Below are positions 53,058-62,087 of a stretch of DNA of 64,000 bases, piece after piece. Positions within the stretch are counted from its first letter, which is position 1. Each line of letters opens with the position of its first letter. The stretch is from NCBI GenBank assembly GCA_002842095.1, contig PHCB01000001.1:186001-250000 (forward strand), given 5' to 3'. Source of the DNA: a candidate division BRC1 bacterium HGW-BRC1-1. GTDB lineage: Bacteria; Sumerlaeota; Sumerlaeia; Sumerlaeales; Sumerlaeaceae. Under the pieces are notes generated by a model, which searched no databases, had not been told where the DNA came from, and was given only the letters and a program-made list of their open reading frames with translations. The position numbers were made by a program, and so were the translations under genes.

Positions 53058-54220
53058 AGTTACTTCCCTTCGAATACCCCGTCCGCAACGCGGGCCGCAG
53101 TCCGGTCCGCACGGCCCTCACGATTTTCGGCGCAGCCGCCGTGGTGTTTCTGGTGCTTCTCATGGGCTCCTTCGTGGAGTCTCTGAGGAAAAGCCTCGCC
53201 GCAACGGGCCACCCGGCCAACGTCATCGTGCTGGGGGCGGGCAGCGAGAATTTCCTCGAACAGTCCGAGGTCTCGCCCGCGTTGCCTTCCATCATTGATG
53301 CGTCGGTAAAGGGCATCAAGCGCATTCAAAACGTGCCCATGCTCTCGCCGGAAATCCACCACGCAGCCACGGTGAGGCTGGGTAGCGACGAGAACACGGG
53401 TCAACAGGGTCGCGCGCTTTTGCGCGGGGTGACGGACATGGCATTCCCGGTGCACTCGCAGGTTTACATCACCTCGGGTCGCCCGCCTGGTCCCGGAGAA
53501 ATTCTGGTTGGGCGTCTCGCATCCACCAAAGTCAATCTGCCCGAAAACGCCCTCAACATCGGCGCAGACCTCTGGTTCGAGGGACGCGCCTGGAAAGTCA
53601 GCGGCACGTTCACCGCACCGGGCACCGCATTCGATTCGGAAATCTGGGTGCCTTTGGAGGACCTGAAAACGCAGGTGAAGCGCGACTCCATCACTTGCGT
53701 CATAGCCCGCATGGAATCTCCGGCGAAGGCCAGCGAGGTGCAGATTTTCACCAAAACACGCCTCGACCTCGAACTCGGCTCCGAGCGGGAAGTGGCGTAC
53801 TACAGCGGTCTTGCAACCTTCTACCAACCCATCCGGATGATGGGATGGGTCATGGCCATTATCGCTGTGGGTGCGGGTTTGTTTGGCGGATTGAACATCA
53901 TGGTGGCCGTGGTGGCGGGTCGTTCGCGTGAACTGGCGGCGCTGGAAACCCTCGGGTTCAGTCGCGTTGCCATCACCCTGAGCCTGTTCATCGAGTTCCT
54001 CATCCAAACTTCGGCCGGCGCGCTCATCGCGTCGGCGCTGGCGCTGCTGTTTCTCTCGGGACGCGCCATGCGCTTCACCATGGGTGCCATCTCGCTGGAT
54101 GTGGATCCGGCCATTCTGGCCGCCGGATGTGGAACCGCTTTGCTGCTCGCCGTAGCGGGCACATTGTTCGCCGGGGCCCGCCTTGTGCGAACCCCGCTGA
54201 TTGAATCGTTACGTAGTTAA
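53054..54220 (+). CDS. ABC exporter permease, FtsX/MacB type (second)
   Basis: A 388-residue permease with the same plan as its neighbour: first helix TALTIFGAAAVVFLVLLMGSFV, a periplasmic domain, then three C-terminal helices (MMGWVMAIIAVGAGLFGGLNIMVAVV; FIEFLIQTSAGALIASALALLFLSG; PAILAAGCGTALLLAVAGTLFAGA). The pair is divergent enough to suggest a heterodimer rather than a recent duplicate. It overlaps the first permease by four bases. The transported substrate is not shown; LolCE-type extraction of lipoproteins, MacB-type export or metal export remain open. Confidence 0.92.
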   Translation: MKLLPFEYPVRNAGRSPVRTALTIFGAAAVVFLVLLMGSFVESLRKSLAATGHPANVIVLGAGSENFLEQSEVSPALPSIIDASVKGIKRIQNVPMLSPEIHHAATVRLGSDENTGQQGRALLRGVTDMAFPVHSQVYITSGRPPGPGEILVGRLASTKVNLPENALNIGADLWFEGRAWKVSGTFTAPGTAFDSEIWVPLEDLKTQVKRDSITCVIARMESPAKASEVQIFTKTRLDLELGSEREVAYYSGLATFYQPIRMMGWVMAIIAVGAGLFGGLNIMVAVVAGRSRELAALETLGFSRVAITLSLFIEFLIQTSAGALIASALALLFLSGRAMRFTMGAISLDVDPAILAAGCGTALLLAVAGTLFAGARLVRTPLIESLRS

Positions 54221-54251
54221 ACAATCAAATAAATAGCAAGGAGATATTAAC

Positions 54252-54806
54252 ATGATTAACGCAAGTGGATCCATCCGTTTGGCAATGGTTCTGGCCACAG
54301 GTCTCGCTCTGGCCGGGTGCAGCAAGGCACCCGAGTCTGAAACAGCCTCCGCACCCGCAACGACCGAAACCAGCTCAGCTTCCGCAGCCGCATCACCGGC
54401 GGCGGAACAGATTCAGGTGGGGCTTCCGACCCAATCCGAAAATGTGATTGAGGCCAAACAGGCGGCCAAAGACGGGCAAAACATCGTCCTCGTGGGCCGC
54501 GTGAAGGATTTCGTGGAAGGCGCCTCGGTGCTGACCCTCGCCGATGAATCGCTGGAGGATTGCACGCGCCACGCCATGGATAGCTGCCCCACCCCCTGGG
54601 ATTATTGCTGTGTGGCACCGGACGTGGTCTCATCAGGCACGGCCACCGTGAAGCTGGTAAACAGCGCCGGCGAACCGATGCTCACCGGGCTCAAGGGCGT
54701 GAAGGGTATCGACCACCTCGTCCAGCTCGCCGCCGAGGGCAAGGTCGTGCGCGACGAAACAGGTAATCTGATCGTGGAAGCATCGCGCTTGTATGTGAAA
54801 CAATAA
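54252..54806 (+). CDS. Lipoprotein with OB-like domain and Cys cluster
   Basis: A 184-residue lipoprotein. The lipobox is LALAGC (residues about 18-23), followed by a Ser/Ala/Thr-rich linker to about residue 65. The globular part has NIVLVGRVKDFVEGASVLTLADES, an OB-fold-like start, and an unusual Cys cluster EDCTRHAMDSCPTPWDYCC. The cluster could bind metal or form disulfides. AAGGAGAT lies 7 bases upstream. Its place after the two permeases suggests a subunit or substrate-binding partner of the exporter. The family is not known to me. Confidence 0.75.
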   Translation: MINASGSIRLAMVLATGLALAGCSKAPESETASAPATTETSSASAAASPAAEQIQVGLPTQSENVIEAKQAAKDGQNIVLVGRVKDFVEGASVLTLADESLEDCTRHAMDSCPTPWDYCCVAPDVVSSGTATVKLVNSAGEPMLTGLKGVKGIDHLVQLAAEGKVVRDETGNLIVEASRLYVKQ

Positions 54807-54824
54807 CCCCGCGAAGAAAACCGA

Positions 54825-55475
54825 ATGCTTAACTCAGAAAAATCTTGTGCGAACCCCGGTGATAACCTCACCGGGGACGCACAAGTTCGTACAGCACTGA
54901 ACCTTCAATACCTCACCATCGGCTACAACGTGCTTGAAGGCGTTGCCTGCATAGTAGCCGGCGGGTTGACAGGCGTGCTGTCCATGCTGGCATTTGGTAT
55001 CGACTCTTTTATCGAAGTTCTTGCCAGCGCCATCATGGTGCGACGCCTCCGGTTTCGTGGAACCACCGATGAATTGGAACAGGCCGAAACCCGCGCCCAG
55101 CGCGCTGTGGGGATCACTTTTTTTATCCTCGCAGCCTTTATTCTTTTTGAGTCGGGGCGGGACCTTTACGCCCGGGAGTCTCCGGACCAGTCCACTTTCG
55201 CGCTGATAATCGCAGCAGCTTCCGCTGTCGCCATGCCCCTTCTGGGTCGGATTAAGCGGAATCTCGCTCTTCGCATGAACATGCCGTCGCTGGCGAGCGA
55301 AGCCGCCCAAACCACACTCTGTGGTTGGCTGAGTATTATTCTTCTGCTGACCGTAGGAGTTTACCGCTTAACCGGTTGGTGGTGGGTCGATGCGGTGGGC
55401 GCGATCGCCATGACGCCTATCATCATAATTGAAGGCGTGAAGAGCCTGCAGGGCAAGAGTTGCGGTTGCTCCTGA
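54825..55475 (+). CDS. CDF-like cation transporter
   Basis: A 216-residue membrane protein with about five or six helices and the general shape of the cation diffusion facilitator fold. LNLQYLTIGYNVLEGVACIVAGGLTGVLSMLAFGIDSFIEVLASAIMVRRL parallels TM1-TM2, with Asp and Glu in FGIDSFIEVLAS where CDFs hold metal ligands, and MPSLASEAAQTTLCGWLSI parallels TM5. The usual C-terminal cytoplasmic domain is absent; the chain ends in GKSCGCS, a possible metal-binding tail. It closes the cluster and favours a metal-related role for the whole group. Confidence 0.78.
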   Translation: MLNSEKSCANPGDNLTGDAQVRTALNLQYLTIGYNVLEGVACIVAGGLTGVLSMLAFGIDSFIEVLASAIMVRRLRFRGTTDELEQAETRAQRAVGITFFILAAFILFESGRDLYARESPDQSTFALIIAAASAVAMPLLGRIKRNLALRMNMPSLASEAAQTTLCGWLSIILLLTVGVYRLTGWWWVDAVGAIAMTPIIIIEGVKSLQGKSCGCS

Positions 55476-55491
55476 CCGGATAAAGAATCGG

Positions 55492-55965
55492 CTACTCCGC
55501 CCCCGCCGCCTTCAATTCGTCCATCACTTCATCCACGTGGGCCTCGACCTTCACCTTGCGCCAGGCCTTGTGAATGACCCCTTCGGGGTTGATGAGAAAG
55601 GTGGACCGCTCGATTCCCATGATCTTCTTGCCGTACATGTTCTTCTCGATCCACACGCCATAATCCTGCGAGACGGTGTGTTCGGGGTCGGCCAGCAAGG
55701 TGAATGGCAGGTCGTACTTCGCGATGAACTTGTCGTGGGCCTTCAGGTCATCGGGGCTCACACCCAGCACCACCGCGCCCAACGCTTCCAGTCGCTTGTG
55801 GTTGTCGCGGAAGGAGCAGGCCTCGCGGGTGCAACCGGGTGTGTCGTCCTTCGGATAAAAATAGAGCACGACCCATTTGCCGCGAAGATCTTTCAACGCA
55901 ATTTTCTTCCCGGTCGATGCATCCAGTTTGAAATCCGGAGCTTCGCGGCCTTCGGAAACTGTCAT
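55492..55965 (-). CDS. bcp: Thioredoxin-dependent thiol peroxidase (Bcp)
   Basis: A 157-residue atypical 2-Cys peroxiredoxin of the Bcp/PrxQ group. YFYPKDDTPGCTREACSFRDN holds the peroxidatic Cys45 and the resolving Cys50 five residues later. GVSPDDLKAHDKFIAKYDLPFTLLADPEH and RSTFLINPEGVI complete the fold. It reduces hydroperoxides using thioredoxin. GGAGAG is upstream of the ATG. It converges on the CDF-like gene with a 16-base gap. Confidence 0.96.
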   Translation of the reverse strand: MTVSEGREAPDFKLDASTGKKIALKDLRGKWVVLYFYPKDDTPGCTREACSFRDNHKRLEALGAVVLGVSPDDLKAHDKFIAKYDLPFTLLADPEHTVSQDYGVWIEKNMYGKKIMGIERSTFLINPEGVIHKAWRKVKVEAHVDEVMDELKAAGAE

Positions 55966-56067
55966 TTGTCGGCTCTCCTCGTGCGATAAATATTAGTCGG
56001 AAGGGATGGCCCTACCCAAGTGCAGTCTATATCACCTGGTTCATTTAGTCTCTTGTTGCATCATGAT

Positions 56068-56109
56068 GGTTCCCACCGCCGGGATAAAAATCTCCCGGCC
56101 GTGAGAACC
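56068..56109. other. Stem-loop between the DUF4912 and bcp genes
   Basis: GGTTC and CAC arms flank a GCCGGGA/TCCCGGC inner stem with a short A/T-rich loop. It lies at the 3' end of the DUF4912 gene and may end its transcript, but there is no long T-run, so terminator function is uncertain. Confidence 0.6.
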
Positions 56110-56120
56110 CACTGTTCATG

Positions 56121-57530
56121 TTATCGTGTGGTCTTCTTCACCACGGGGGTTATTTCGCGGGACATATCACCGTCGGCGTTCACGGCCTTCACGTCCAGCA
56201 CCTGCTCACCATCGGGCAGAGAGAAGCGCAGGCTGAAGGTTCCGTCCTGATTCAGATCAACGCGCCGGCCCTGCACGGTCACCGTGGCGTCCGGCTCGGT
56301 TGAACCGTACAGCACCATTTCCGTCTGGACCTGCAGGTGGAAATCCTTCGCGTTTTTCGGCGAGGGGAGCACCTGGGAGCCGCTGGAAACCGAGTCACTG
56401 CTGGTCCCCTGGCCGCTCAATGCAATGCCAACCTGCTTCTGCAACACACGAATGATTTCCTCACTGCCACGCATTTCGCGCAGGGAGAAGGCACCCGCCG
56501 CTTCGTAAAGTTTGCGGAAGGTTTCCTCGACGATCATCCACTGCGTGTCGGTTTCCTCGCTGATGCGGTCGCGCGGCATGGAGATGACGTTCGAGCGGGC
56601 GATGGAAACGTAATTCCCCTCCTGATCGAACATGCCCAACTCGGCCACCCACTGGCTGTCGGCCTCGGGCATGCGCAGATACCAACTGCTGGAGTACGGC
56701 CCCACCTCCACGTCGAACGTGTAATGGGCGGGTTCCGCCGGCCAGTCGCGGCCGTCCACTTTATAGAACCGCAACACCACCCGACGGTCGTGTCCGGTGC
56801 GGAAGAGCTTCAATTCATCGCGCTTCTCGTCATTCACTTCCCAATAAGCGAACACCCACTCAGGGTCGCGCACCATCACCACGATCCTCGTGTCGCCGTA
56901 GTCATGGGGTAACTCGCGTCCCTCGCTCACTTCGGGCACGTAACGTCGCTCGGGAAAAAACTGGAGTTTCACATCCGTTGGATTCAGCGCATCAATCTCG
57001 CTCTCCTTCGGATGCACAATTGCCTCAGACTTCTTAGCCGCGCTTTTTTTGACCGGGGATTTTTTCGCAGGTGCCTTCTTTGCTCCTGCGGCGGGTTTCT
57101 TAGCCGTAGCTTTGGAAGCGGCAGCGGGCTTGGCGGCAGCCTTTTTTACGGGAGTTGCCTTAGGTGTCGTTGCACTTTTTGAAGTGGCTGGTTTCGCAGT
57201 TGTCGCTTTTGCCGCCGCCGGTTTCGCTGCCGTTTTCTTTGCAGCGGCGGGTTTAGCCACAGCCTTCGTGGTTGCCGGAGCTTTTTTTGCGGCCGGTTTT
57301 GGAGCGGTAGCCTTGACGGCGGCCTTCACCGGACTGGCACTTTTCTTCTTCGCAGCTGCGGGCTTGTCGTCTGACTTCACAACTTTCGTCGCTTTCTTAA
57401 CAGCGGTAGTTACCGCGCTCTTCACTGTTTTTGCGGCTGCAACAATTTTAGAGTCGCCAGCCGGGGCTTTCTTTTTAACGGCAGCTTTTGGGGCTTCGTT
57501 GTCTGTTTTCTTTTTCACGGGCATTTTCAT
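56121..57530 (-). CDS. DUF4912 protein with histone H1-like N-terminus
   Basis: A 469-residue protein of two unlike halves. Residues 1-170 are Ala/Lys/Pro-rich with repeated AAKKTA, KPAAAK and KKAPAKKS motifs, like histone H1 tails. Residues about 185-335 are the DUF4912 domain: DTRIVVMVRDPEWVFAYWEVNDEKRDEL, VLRFYKVDG, VEVGPYSSSWYLRMPEADSQWVAELGMFDQEGNYVSIARSNVISMPRD. The C-terminal 110 residues include a beta domain (EMVLYGSTEPDATVTVQGRRVDLNQDGTFSLRFSLPDGEQVLDVKAVNADG). The N-terminal half should bind DNA or RNA non-specifically; the function of DUF4912 is unknown to me. Confidence 0.85.
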   Translation of the reverse strand: MKMPVKKKTDNEAPKAAVKKKAPAGDSKIVAAAKTVKSAVTTAVKKATKVVKSDDKPAAAKKKSASPVKAAVKATAPKPAAKKAPATTKAVAKPAAAKKTAAKPAAAKATTAKPATSKSATTPKATPVKKAAAKPAAASKATAKKPAAGAKKAPAKKSPVKKSAAKKSEAIVHPKESEIDALNPTDVKLQFFPERRYVPEVSEGRELPHDYGDTRIVVMVRDPEWVFAYWEVNDEKRDELKLFRTGHDRRVVLRFYKVDGRDWPAEPAHYTFDVEVGPYSSSWYLRMPEADSQWVAELGMFDQEGNYVSIARSNVISMPRDRISEETDTQWMIVEETFRKLYEAAGAFSLREMRGSEEIIRVLQKQVGIALSGQGTSSDSVSSGSQVLPSPKNAKDFHLQVQTEMVLYGSTEPDATVTVQGRRVDLNQDGTFSLRFSLPDGEQVLDVKAVNADGDMSREITPVVKKTTR

Positions 57531-57781
57531 TCGCTCCCTGTCGGGCGTTCACTGTTGTCGTTAAAATATTGAGTAGTTCGCAGACGCAGAACCTGCGCCG
57601 GATTCAACCTCTACCAATCCCGCTGGGGGATTTTTATGTAAAGACCTTTTTCCTTCACAGACCCTTCCGCGGGCAACCATTGAACATGGTGATTATTCCG
57701 TTAAACCCTCATGAATAGATCAACCACTGGTCCGGATTGTAGCTTCACCCATAATCCTGCTCAATCCGGACGTGAAAGCCC

Positions 57782-59059
57782 ATGAAGCTCAACCGCCTGC
57801 AAAACGGCCTCACTGTAGCCATCAAGCGTGTACCCAACAAGGTCGTTACCCTTGATGCCTGGGTGAATGTCGGATCCGCCAACGAAACTCCCGACCTCAA
57901 TGGCGTCTCCCATTTCCTCGAACACATGATGTTCAAGGGCACACCCACCTATGGAGTGGGCGATCTGGACAAAACAATCATGAATGTCGGCGGCGTGTGG
58001 AACGCCGGAACCTCAAAAGATTTCACCCATTATTATGTCACGGTCGCGGCGCCGTTTTTTCAAAAAGCTCTGGATGCCATCTCCGACATGATGCAACACG
58101 CGCTCATCGACGCCGATGAATTCGCCCGCGAGAAAAACGTCATCCTCGAAGAATACCGCCGCAAGCAGGACAGCCCCTGGGGCATGCTTTTCGACGAGCT
58201 TTACATGGCCACCTTCGCCGAGGGGCCTTATCGTAACAGCGTCCTCGGCTCCTTCGAATCCATTTCCAACCTTCAGCGCGATGACATGGCGGCCTACTAT
58301 CGCGCCCACTACCAGCCGAACAACATGCTGTTTTGCGTAATCGGGGACGTTGATCCCGACGAAGCGCTCAAGGCCGTGGACACCGCCTTCAATTCCCCCC
58401 CCCCTCTCGATCCGGCCCGCCTGCACCCCGCGCACCAGCCCTCGCCCACTGTGTATGGTTCGCCCACAAGTCGCACAATCCAGCGCGATGTTTTCGAAAC
58501 GTATGTCGCCATGGCATTCCCGGCCCCTGGCATCCATCAGCCCGCTGATGTTCTCGCCCTCGACATCGCCTCCATCATCCTCGGTTCCGGGCGCAGTTCG
58601 CGAATGAACCGCATCCTGCACGAGGAACAGCGCGTTGCCAATTCGGTGTCCGCGGGTTCCCCCACGCACCGCAGCGAAAGCATGTTTTATGTAGCCATGA
58701 CCACCGAGGCCGCCGACACCGAAAAGGCGACCACCCTCGCCGGCGAGATCCTCAACGGCATGGCAAGCACGGCACCCCCCACCGAGGCCGAAATGGCCAA
58801 GGCCCGCCGCAACCTTCGCAACGATATCCAGTTCGGCACCGAAACCAACACCGGCCAGTCCAGCATGATCGGCTACTACTACACCCTCACCGGTTCCACC
58901 GATTTCCTCGATCAGTACATCGAACGCGTCGACTCCATAACCGCCGATCAGGTTGCAGATGTCGTCCAGCGACACCTTACCGTGGCGCCGGTTACCCTCA
59001 TCCTGCAGCCCGGCTCCACCAGCAATGCCACCCCCACTCCGCAAACCTTGGAGAATTGA
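57782..59059 (+). CDS. M16 zinc peptidase, catalytic subunit
   Basis: A 425-residue M16 peptidase (processing protease/YmxG type). The inverted zinc motif HxxEH is HFLEH at 44-48, with the third ligand Glu in NVILEEYRRK about 75 residues on. Two M16 halves are visible, the second after about residue 200. It probably works with the next gene product, which has the same fold without zinc ligands, like mitochondrial processing peptidase and bacterial M16B pairs. No signal peptide is seen, so a cytoplasmic site is likely. The divergent DUF4912 gene starts 251 bases away. Confidence 0.93.
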   Translation: MKLNRLQNGLTVAIKRVPNKVVTLDAWVNVGSANETPDLNGVSHFLEHMMFKGTPTYGVGDLDKTIMNVGGVWNAGTSKDFTHYYVTVAAPFFQKALDAISDMMQHALIDADEFAREKNVILEEYRRKQDSPWGMLFDELYMATFAEGPYRNSVLGSFESISNLQRDDMAAYYRAHYQPNNMLFCVIGDVDPDEALKAVDTAFNSPPPLDPARLHPAHQPSPTVYGSPTSRTIQRDVFETYVAMAFPAPGIHQPADVLALDIASIILGSGRSSRMNRILHEEQRVANSVSAGSPTHRSESMFYVAMTTEAADTEKATTLAGEILNGMASTAPPTEAEMAKARRNLRNDIQFGTETNTGQSSMIGYYYTLTGSTDFLDQYIERVDSITADQVADVVQRHLTVAPVTLILQPGSTSNATPTPQTLEN

Positions 59060-59065
59060 TCCACC

Positions 59066-60340
59066 ATGAGCGAATCCCCCATCAACGCCCCGACCATTGA
59101 AGTTCTCCCCGGTGGCATGCGCCTGCTGCTTCAACCATCCACCATCAACGACATTGTAGCCACAGCCGTTTTTATCCCGCTGCCCGGTGCCATTGTTTCT
59201 CCGGCCGAAGCGGGCCTGGTCTCGTTCCTCCACAGCATGCTGCTGCGGGGCACCACCTCCCTTGCCACCGCAGAGTTGAACGAAGCCATCGAATCCCTTG
59301 GCATGAACATCGGTTCCGCTGCCTCCACCGATTTCTCCGCCGCAAGCCTCGTCTGCACGGCGGACACCTTCGCAACAGGCGTGAGCCTGCTGGGTGATGT
59401 GTTGCTGAACCCATCCTTCGAACCCGAGGAAATCGAGAAGGAGCGTCAGTCCACCCTCGCCCATCTGCGCGCCTCCGATGACGACAAATTCTCCGTAACG
59501 CTCCGCCGCCTGGCCCGCGAAATGTACGGCGACCACGGCTACGGGATGCCTTCCGCGGGATACCCCGAGAATGTACGGGAGTTCCGACGGGAACAACTGG
59601 TTGAGTTGCACCAACTCGGTATCAACCCATCCACCATGCTCGCCGTCTGTTTCGGCAATTTTTCACCTGACGAAGCCCGCGAACTTTTCGCCCAACATTT
59701 CCCCGTGCGTGCTCATGGCGCTGAACCGCTGGCGATCTCTCCCCCTCACCACATCGCACCATCCCACGTTCACATTGCCCGCACCGCCGAGCAAGCGTTC
59801 GTCGCAATCGGGTTTCCAACGGCACCCGTAACGTCGCCCGATCACGCCGCGCTGCGCGTTCTGGGCGGCGTGCTGGGCGAGGGCATGAGCAGCCGGTTCT
59901 TCACCGATCTGCGCGACAAGCAGGGCCTCGCCTACGCCACCGGATGTTTCACATCATCCATGGTCCACGCCGGCAGCCTCACGGGCTACATCGGCACGAA
60001 ACCTGAAAGCCGCGAAACCGCGCGCGACGGCATGTTGCGCATCTTCGAAGAAATCCGACACACCCCCGTGAGCTACGAAGAGCTCGAGCGGACGCGGAAT
60101 TACATCATCGGCAAATTCCTCATCGATCACCAGACGAACCTGCGCCGCGCGAACTATCTGGGCCAGTATGAAACCATGGGTCTCGGCCTCGGCTACGACG
60201 AGAAATTCCCTCAGTTGATTCGCGCCATTACCGCCGAACAGGTGCAGGACGTGGCGCAACGCTACCTCACGCATCCGACCGTGGTGGAACTGTCACCGAC
60301 CGACCCCACCGACGAACTGCCGCTTCCCGTCGCGCCATAA
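59066..60340 (+). CDS. M16-like protein, non-catalytic partner
   Basis: A 424-residue M16-fold protein starting six bases after the catalytic subunit. Where that has GVSHFLEHMMFKGT, this has GLVSFLHSMLLRGT: the aligned positions of all three HxxEH residues are replaced (Ser53, His56, Ser57), so it should not bind zinc there. The second-half glycine/Arg-Tyr motif (RNYIIGKFLIDHQTNLRRANYLGQYE) that holds the substrate is kept. This is the usual split of labour in heterodimeric M16B proteases. Confidence 0.92.
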   Translation: MSESPINAPTIEVLPGGMRLLLQPSTINDIVATAVFIPLPGAIVSPAEAGLVSFLHSMLLRGTTSLATAELNEAIESLGMNIGSAASTDFSAASLVCTADTFATGVSLLGDVLLNPSFEPEEIEKERQSTLAHLRASDDDKFSVTLRRLAREMYGDHGYGMPSAGYPENVREFRREQLVELHQLGINPSTMLAVCFGNFSPDEARELFAQHFPVRAHGAEPLAISPPHHIAPSHVHIARTAEQAFVAIGFPTAPVTSPDHAALRVLGGVLGEGMSSRFFTDLRDKQGLAYATGCFTSSMVHAGSLTGYIGTKPESRETARDGMLRIFEEIRHTPVSYEELERTRNYIIGKFLIDHQTNLRRANYLGQYETMGLGLGYDEKFPQLIRAITAEQVQDVAQRYLTHPTVVELSPTDPTDELPLPVAP

Positions 60341-60363
60341 TTCACGGGGCTGAGTCCGGTGCT

Positions 60364-61821
60364 TCAGGGTAGTTGGGTCTCGCCCATGAGGAACATATCC
60401 ACGCCGCGCGCCGCCTGGCGCCCTTCGCGGATCGCCCACACGACGAGACTCTGTCCGCGACGCATATCTCCCGCCGCAAACACACCCGGTACGCTCGTGG
60501 CATAGTTCCCATCGCCACACACGTTCCCGCGATCATCAAGCTCCAGCCCCCATTGAGAAATCATGCCCTCAGTTTCCGGGCCTGTGAATCCCATGGCGAG
60601 CAAAACCAGATCGGCGCGGAGTTCGAATTCCCCGCCCGGTGCCTCATGCATTTCAGGTCTGCCGCCGGGTGTCGGCGAAGGACGCCATTCGAGGTTCACA
60701 CCGTGCAGAGCCTCGACCCGCCCATCCTTACCCGCAAACCGCTTGGTGGCCACGCTCCAGGTTCTCGTGAGGCGGCCATCCAACTCCCCTTCATCATGGG
60801 AACTGGACGTGCGCAATATCATTGGATAAGTTGGCCAAGGCATTTCCGCCGTGCGTGAGGGCGGTGGCTGCGGAAGCAGTTCGAACTGACGCACCGAAGC
60901 CGCTCCCTGCCGCAGAGATGTGCCCACGCAGTCACTCCCCGTGTCGCCACCACCGATGACGATGACATGCCTGCCCCGGGCCGAGATGGCGGCGTCACCC
61001 ACCGAGCCGTTTTTCGCGACTTCGCGGTTTTGCAACGGCAGGAAATCCATGGCGAAATGAATGCCATCCAGCTCGCGTCCCGTCACCGGCAGATCGCGGG
61101 GGCGCGTGCTGCCGCCGCACAGAACGATCGCATCAAATTCGGCCGACAACTCCGACGCTGCGATGGTCACGCCGACGTTCACATTCGTGCGGAAGCTGAT
61201 ACCCTCGGCCTCCATCAGATCCACGCGTCGTTGCACGACCTGCTTCTCCAATTTGAAATCAGGGATGCCGTAGGTCAGCAATCCACCCACGCGGTCGGCT
61301 CGCTCGAAAACCGTGACTTCATGCCCCGCACGATTCAACTGCTGGGCGCATGCCAGACCCGCCGGGCCGGAACCCACCACGGCCACCCGCTTGCCCGTGC
61401 GATGTTGCGGCAGCACCGGGACGATCCAACCCTGCTCAAACCCGTGGTCCACAATTGCCAGTTCGATCTGTTTGATCGTCACCGGATCGTCATTGATACC
61501 CAGCACACATGAAGTCTCACACGGCGCGGGGCAAACCCAGCCCGTGAACTCGGGGAAATTGTTCGTGGCATGAAGTTCATCCAGCGCCTCCCGCCAACGT
61601 CCGCGATATACCAAATCGTTCCAGTCGGGGATAATGTTTCCCAGCGGACACCCCGTGTGGCAAAATGGAACCCCACAATCCATGCATCGCGCACCCTGGC
61701 GTGCGACAAGCTCTTCGGATGGTTTGCCATATACCTGCTTGAAATCGTTCAGCCGCTCGTCGACAGGACGCAAAAACGATGTCTCGCGCTGAAATTCCCG
61801 AAAACCTGTAACTTTACCCAT
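60364..61821 (-). CDS. gltD: Glutamate synthase small subunit (GltD)
   Basis: A 485-residue NADPH-dependent glutamate synthase beta subunit. The N-terminus holds the 4Fe-4S binding Cys set ([22 protein letters not shown], then CPAPCETSC), followed by two nucleotide-binding domains: [48 protein letters not shown] (FAD) and [23 protein letters not shown] (NADPH). It passes electrons to the GltB large subunit, which is absent here. The ATG at 61821 has TTGGAGGA upstream and gives the family start MGKVTGF. It converges on the M16 partner gene. Confidence 0.96.
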   Translation of the reverse strand: MGKVTGFREFQRETSFLRPVDERLNDFKQVYGKPSEELVARQGARCMDCGVPFCHTGCPLGNIIPDWNDLVYRGRWREALDELHATNNFPEFTGWVCPAPCETSCVLGINDDPVTIKQIELAIVDHGFEQGWIVPVLPQHRTGKRVAVVGSGPAGLACAQQLNRAGHEVTVFERADRVGGLLTYGIPDFKLEKQVVQRRVDLMEAEGISFRTNVNVGVTIAASELSAEFDAIVLCGGSTRPRDLPVTGRELDGIHFAMDFLPLQNREVAKNGSVGDAAISARGRHVIVIGGGDTGSDCVGTSLRQGAASVRQFELLPQPPPSRTAEMPWPTYPMILRTSSSHDEGELDGRLTRTWSVATKRFAGKDGRVEALHGVNLEWRPSPTPGGRPEMHEAPGGEFELRADLVLLAMGFTGPETEGMISQWGLELDDRGNVCGDGNYATSVPGVFAAGDMRRGQSLVVWAIREGRQAARGVDMFLMGETQLP

Positions 61822-62087
61822 GATCCGCGATTCCTCCAAGCATGGAGCGTAACGGCGGAAATAATCAGATTCCGCAACGCTGTTGTGAGATTTTTTTACA
61901 GGGCGGACACAGTCTAAATTCCAAATTTACTGAGTGAAAACGGGCTGATATCAAACCCCGTCTCAACCAATAATAGTTCTTTTTAACCACGCCGTTTGCG
62001 ATGCAACAAATCCCTCAGTGTTTATCAATTTGGGATTATGGTCGGAACGAATTGGTGGATCGCCCCTGCGCGCTAAAAACCGGGGGG

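Noticed and set aside
58013-59614. A 533-codon minus-strand frame opposite the M16 genes
   Set aside because: Gly/Val-rich mirror of the M16 peptidases, with no start signal or domain.
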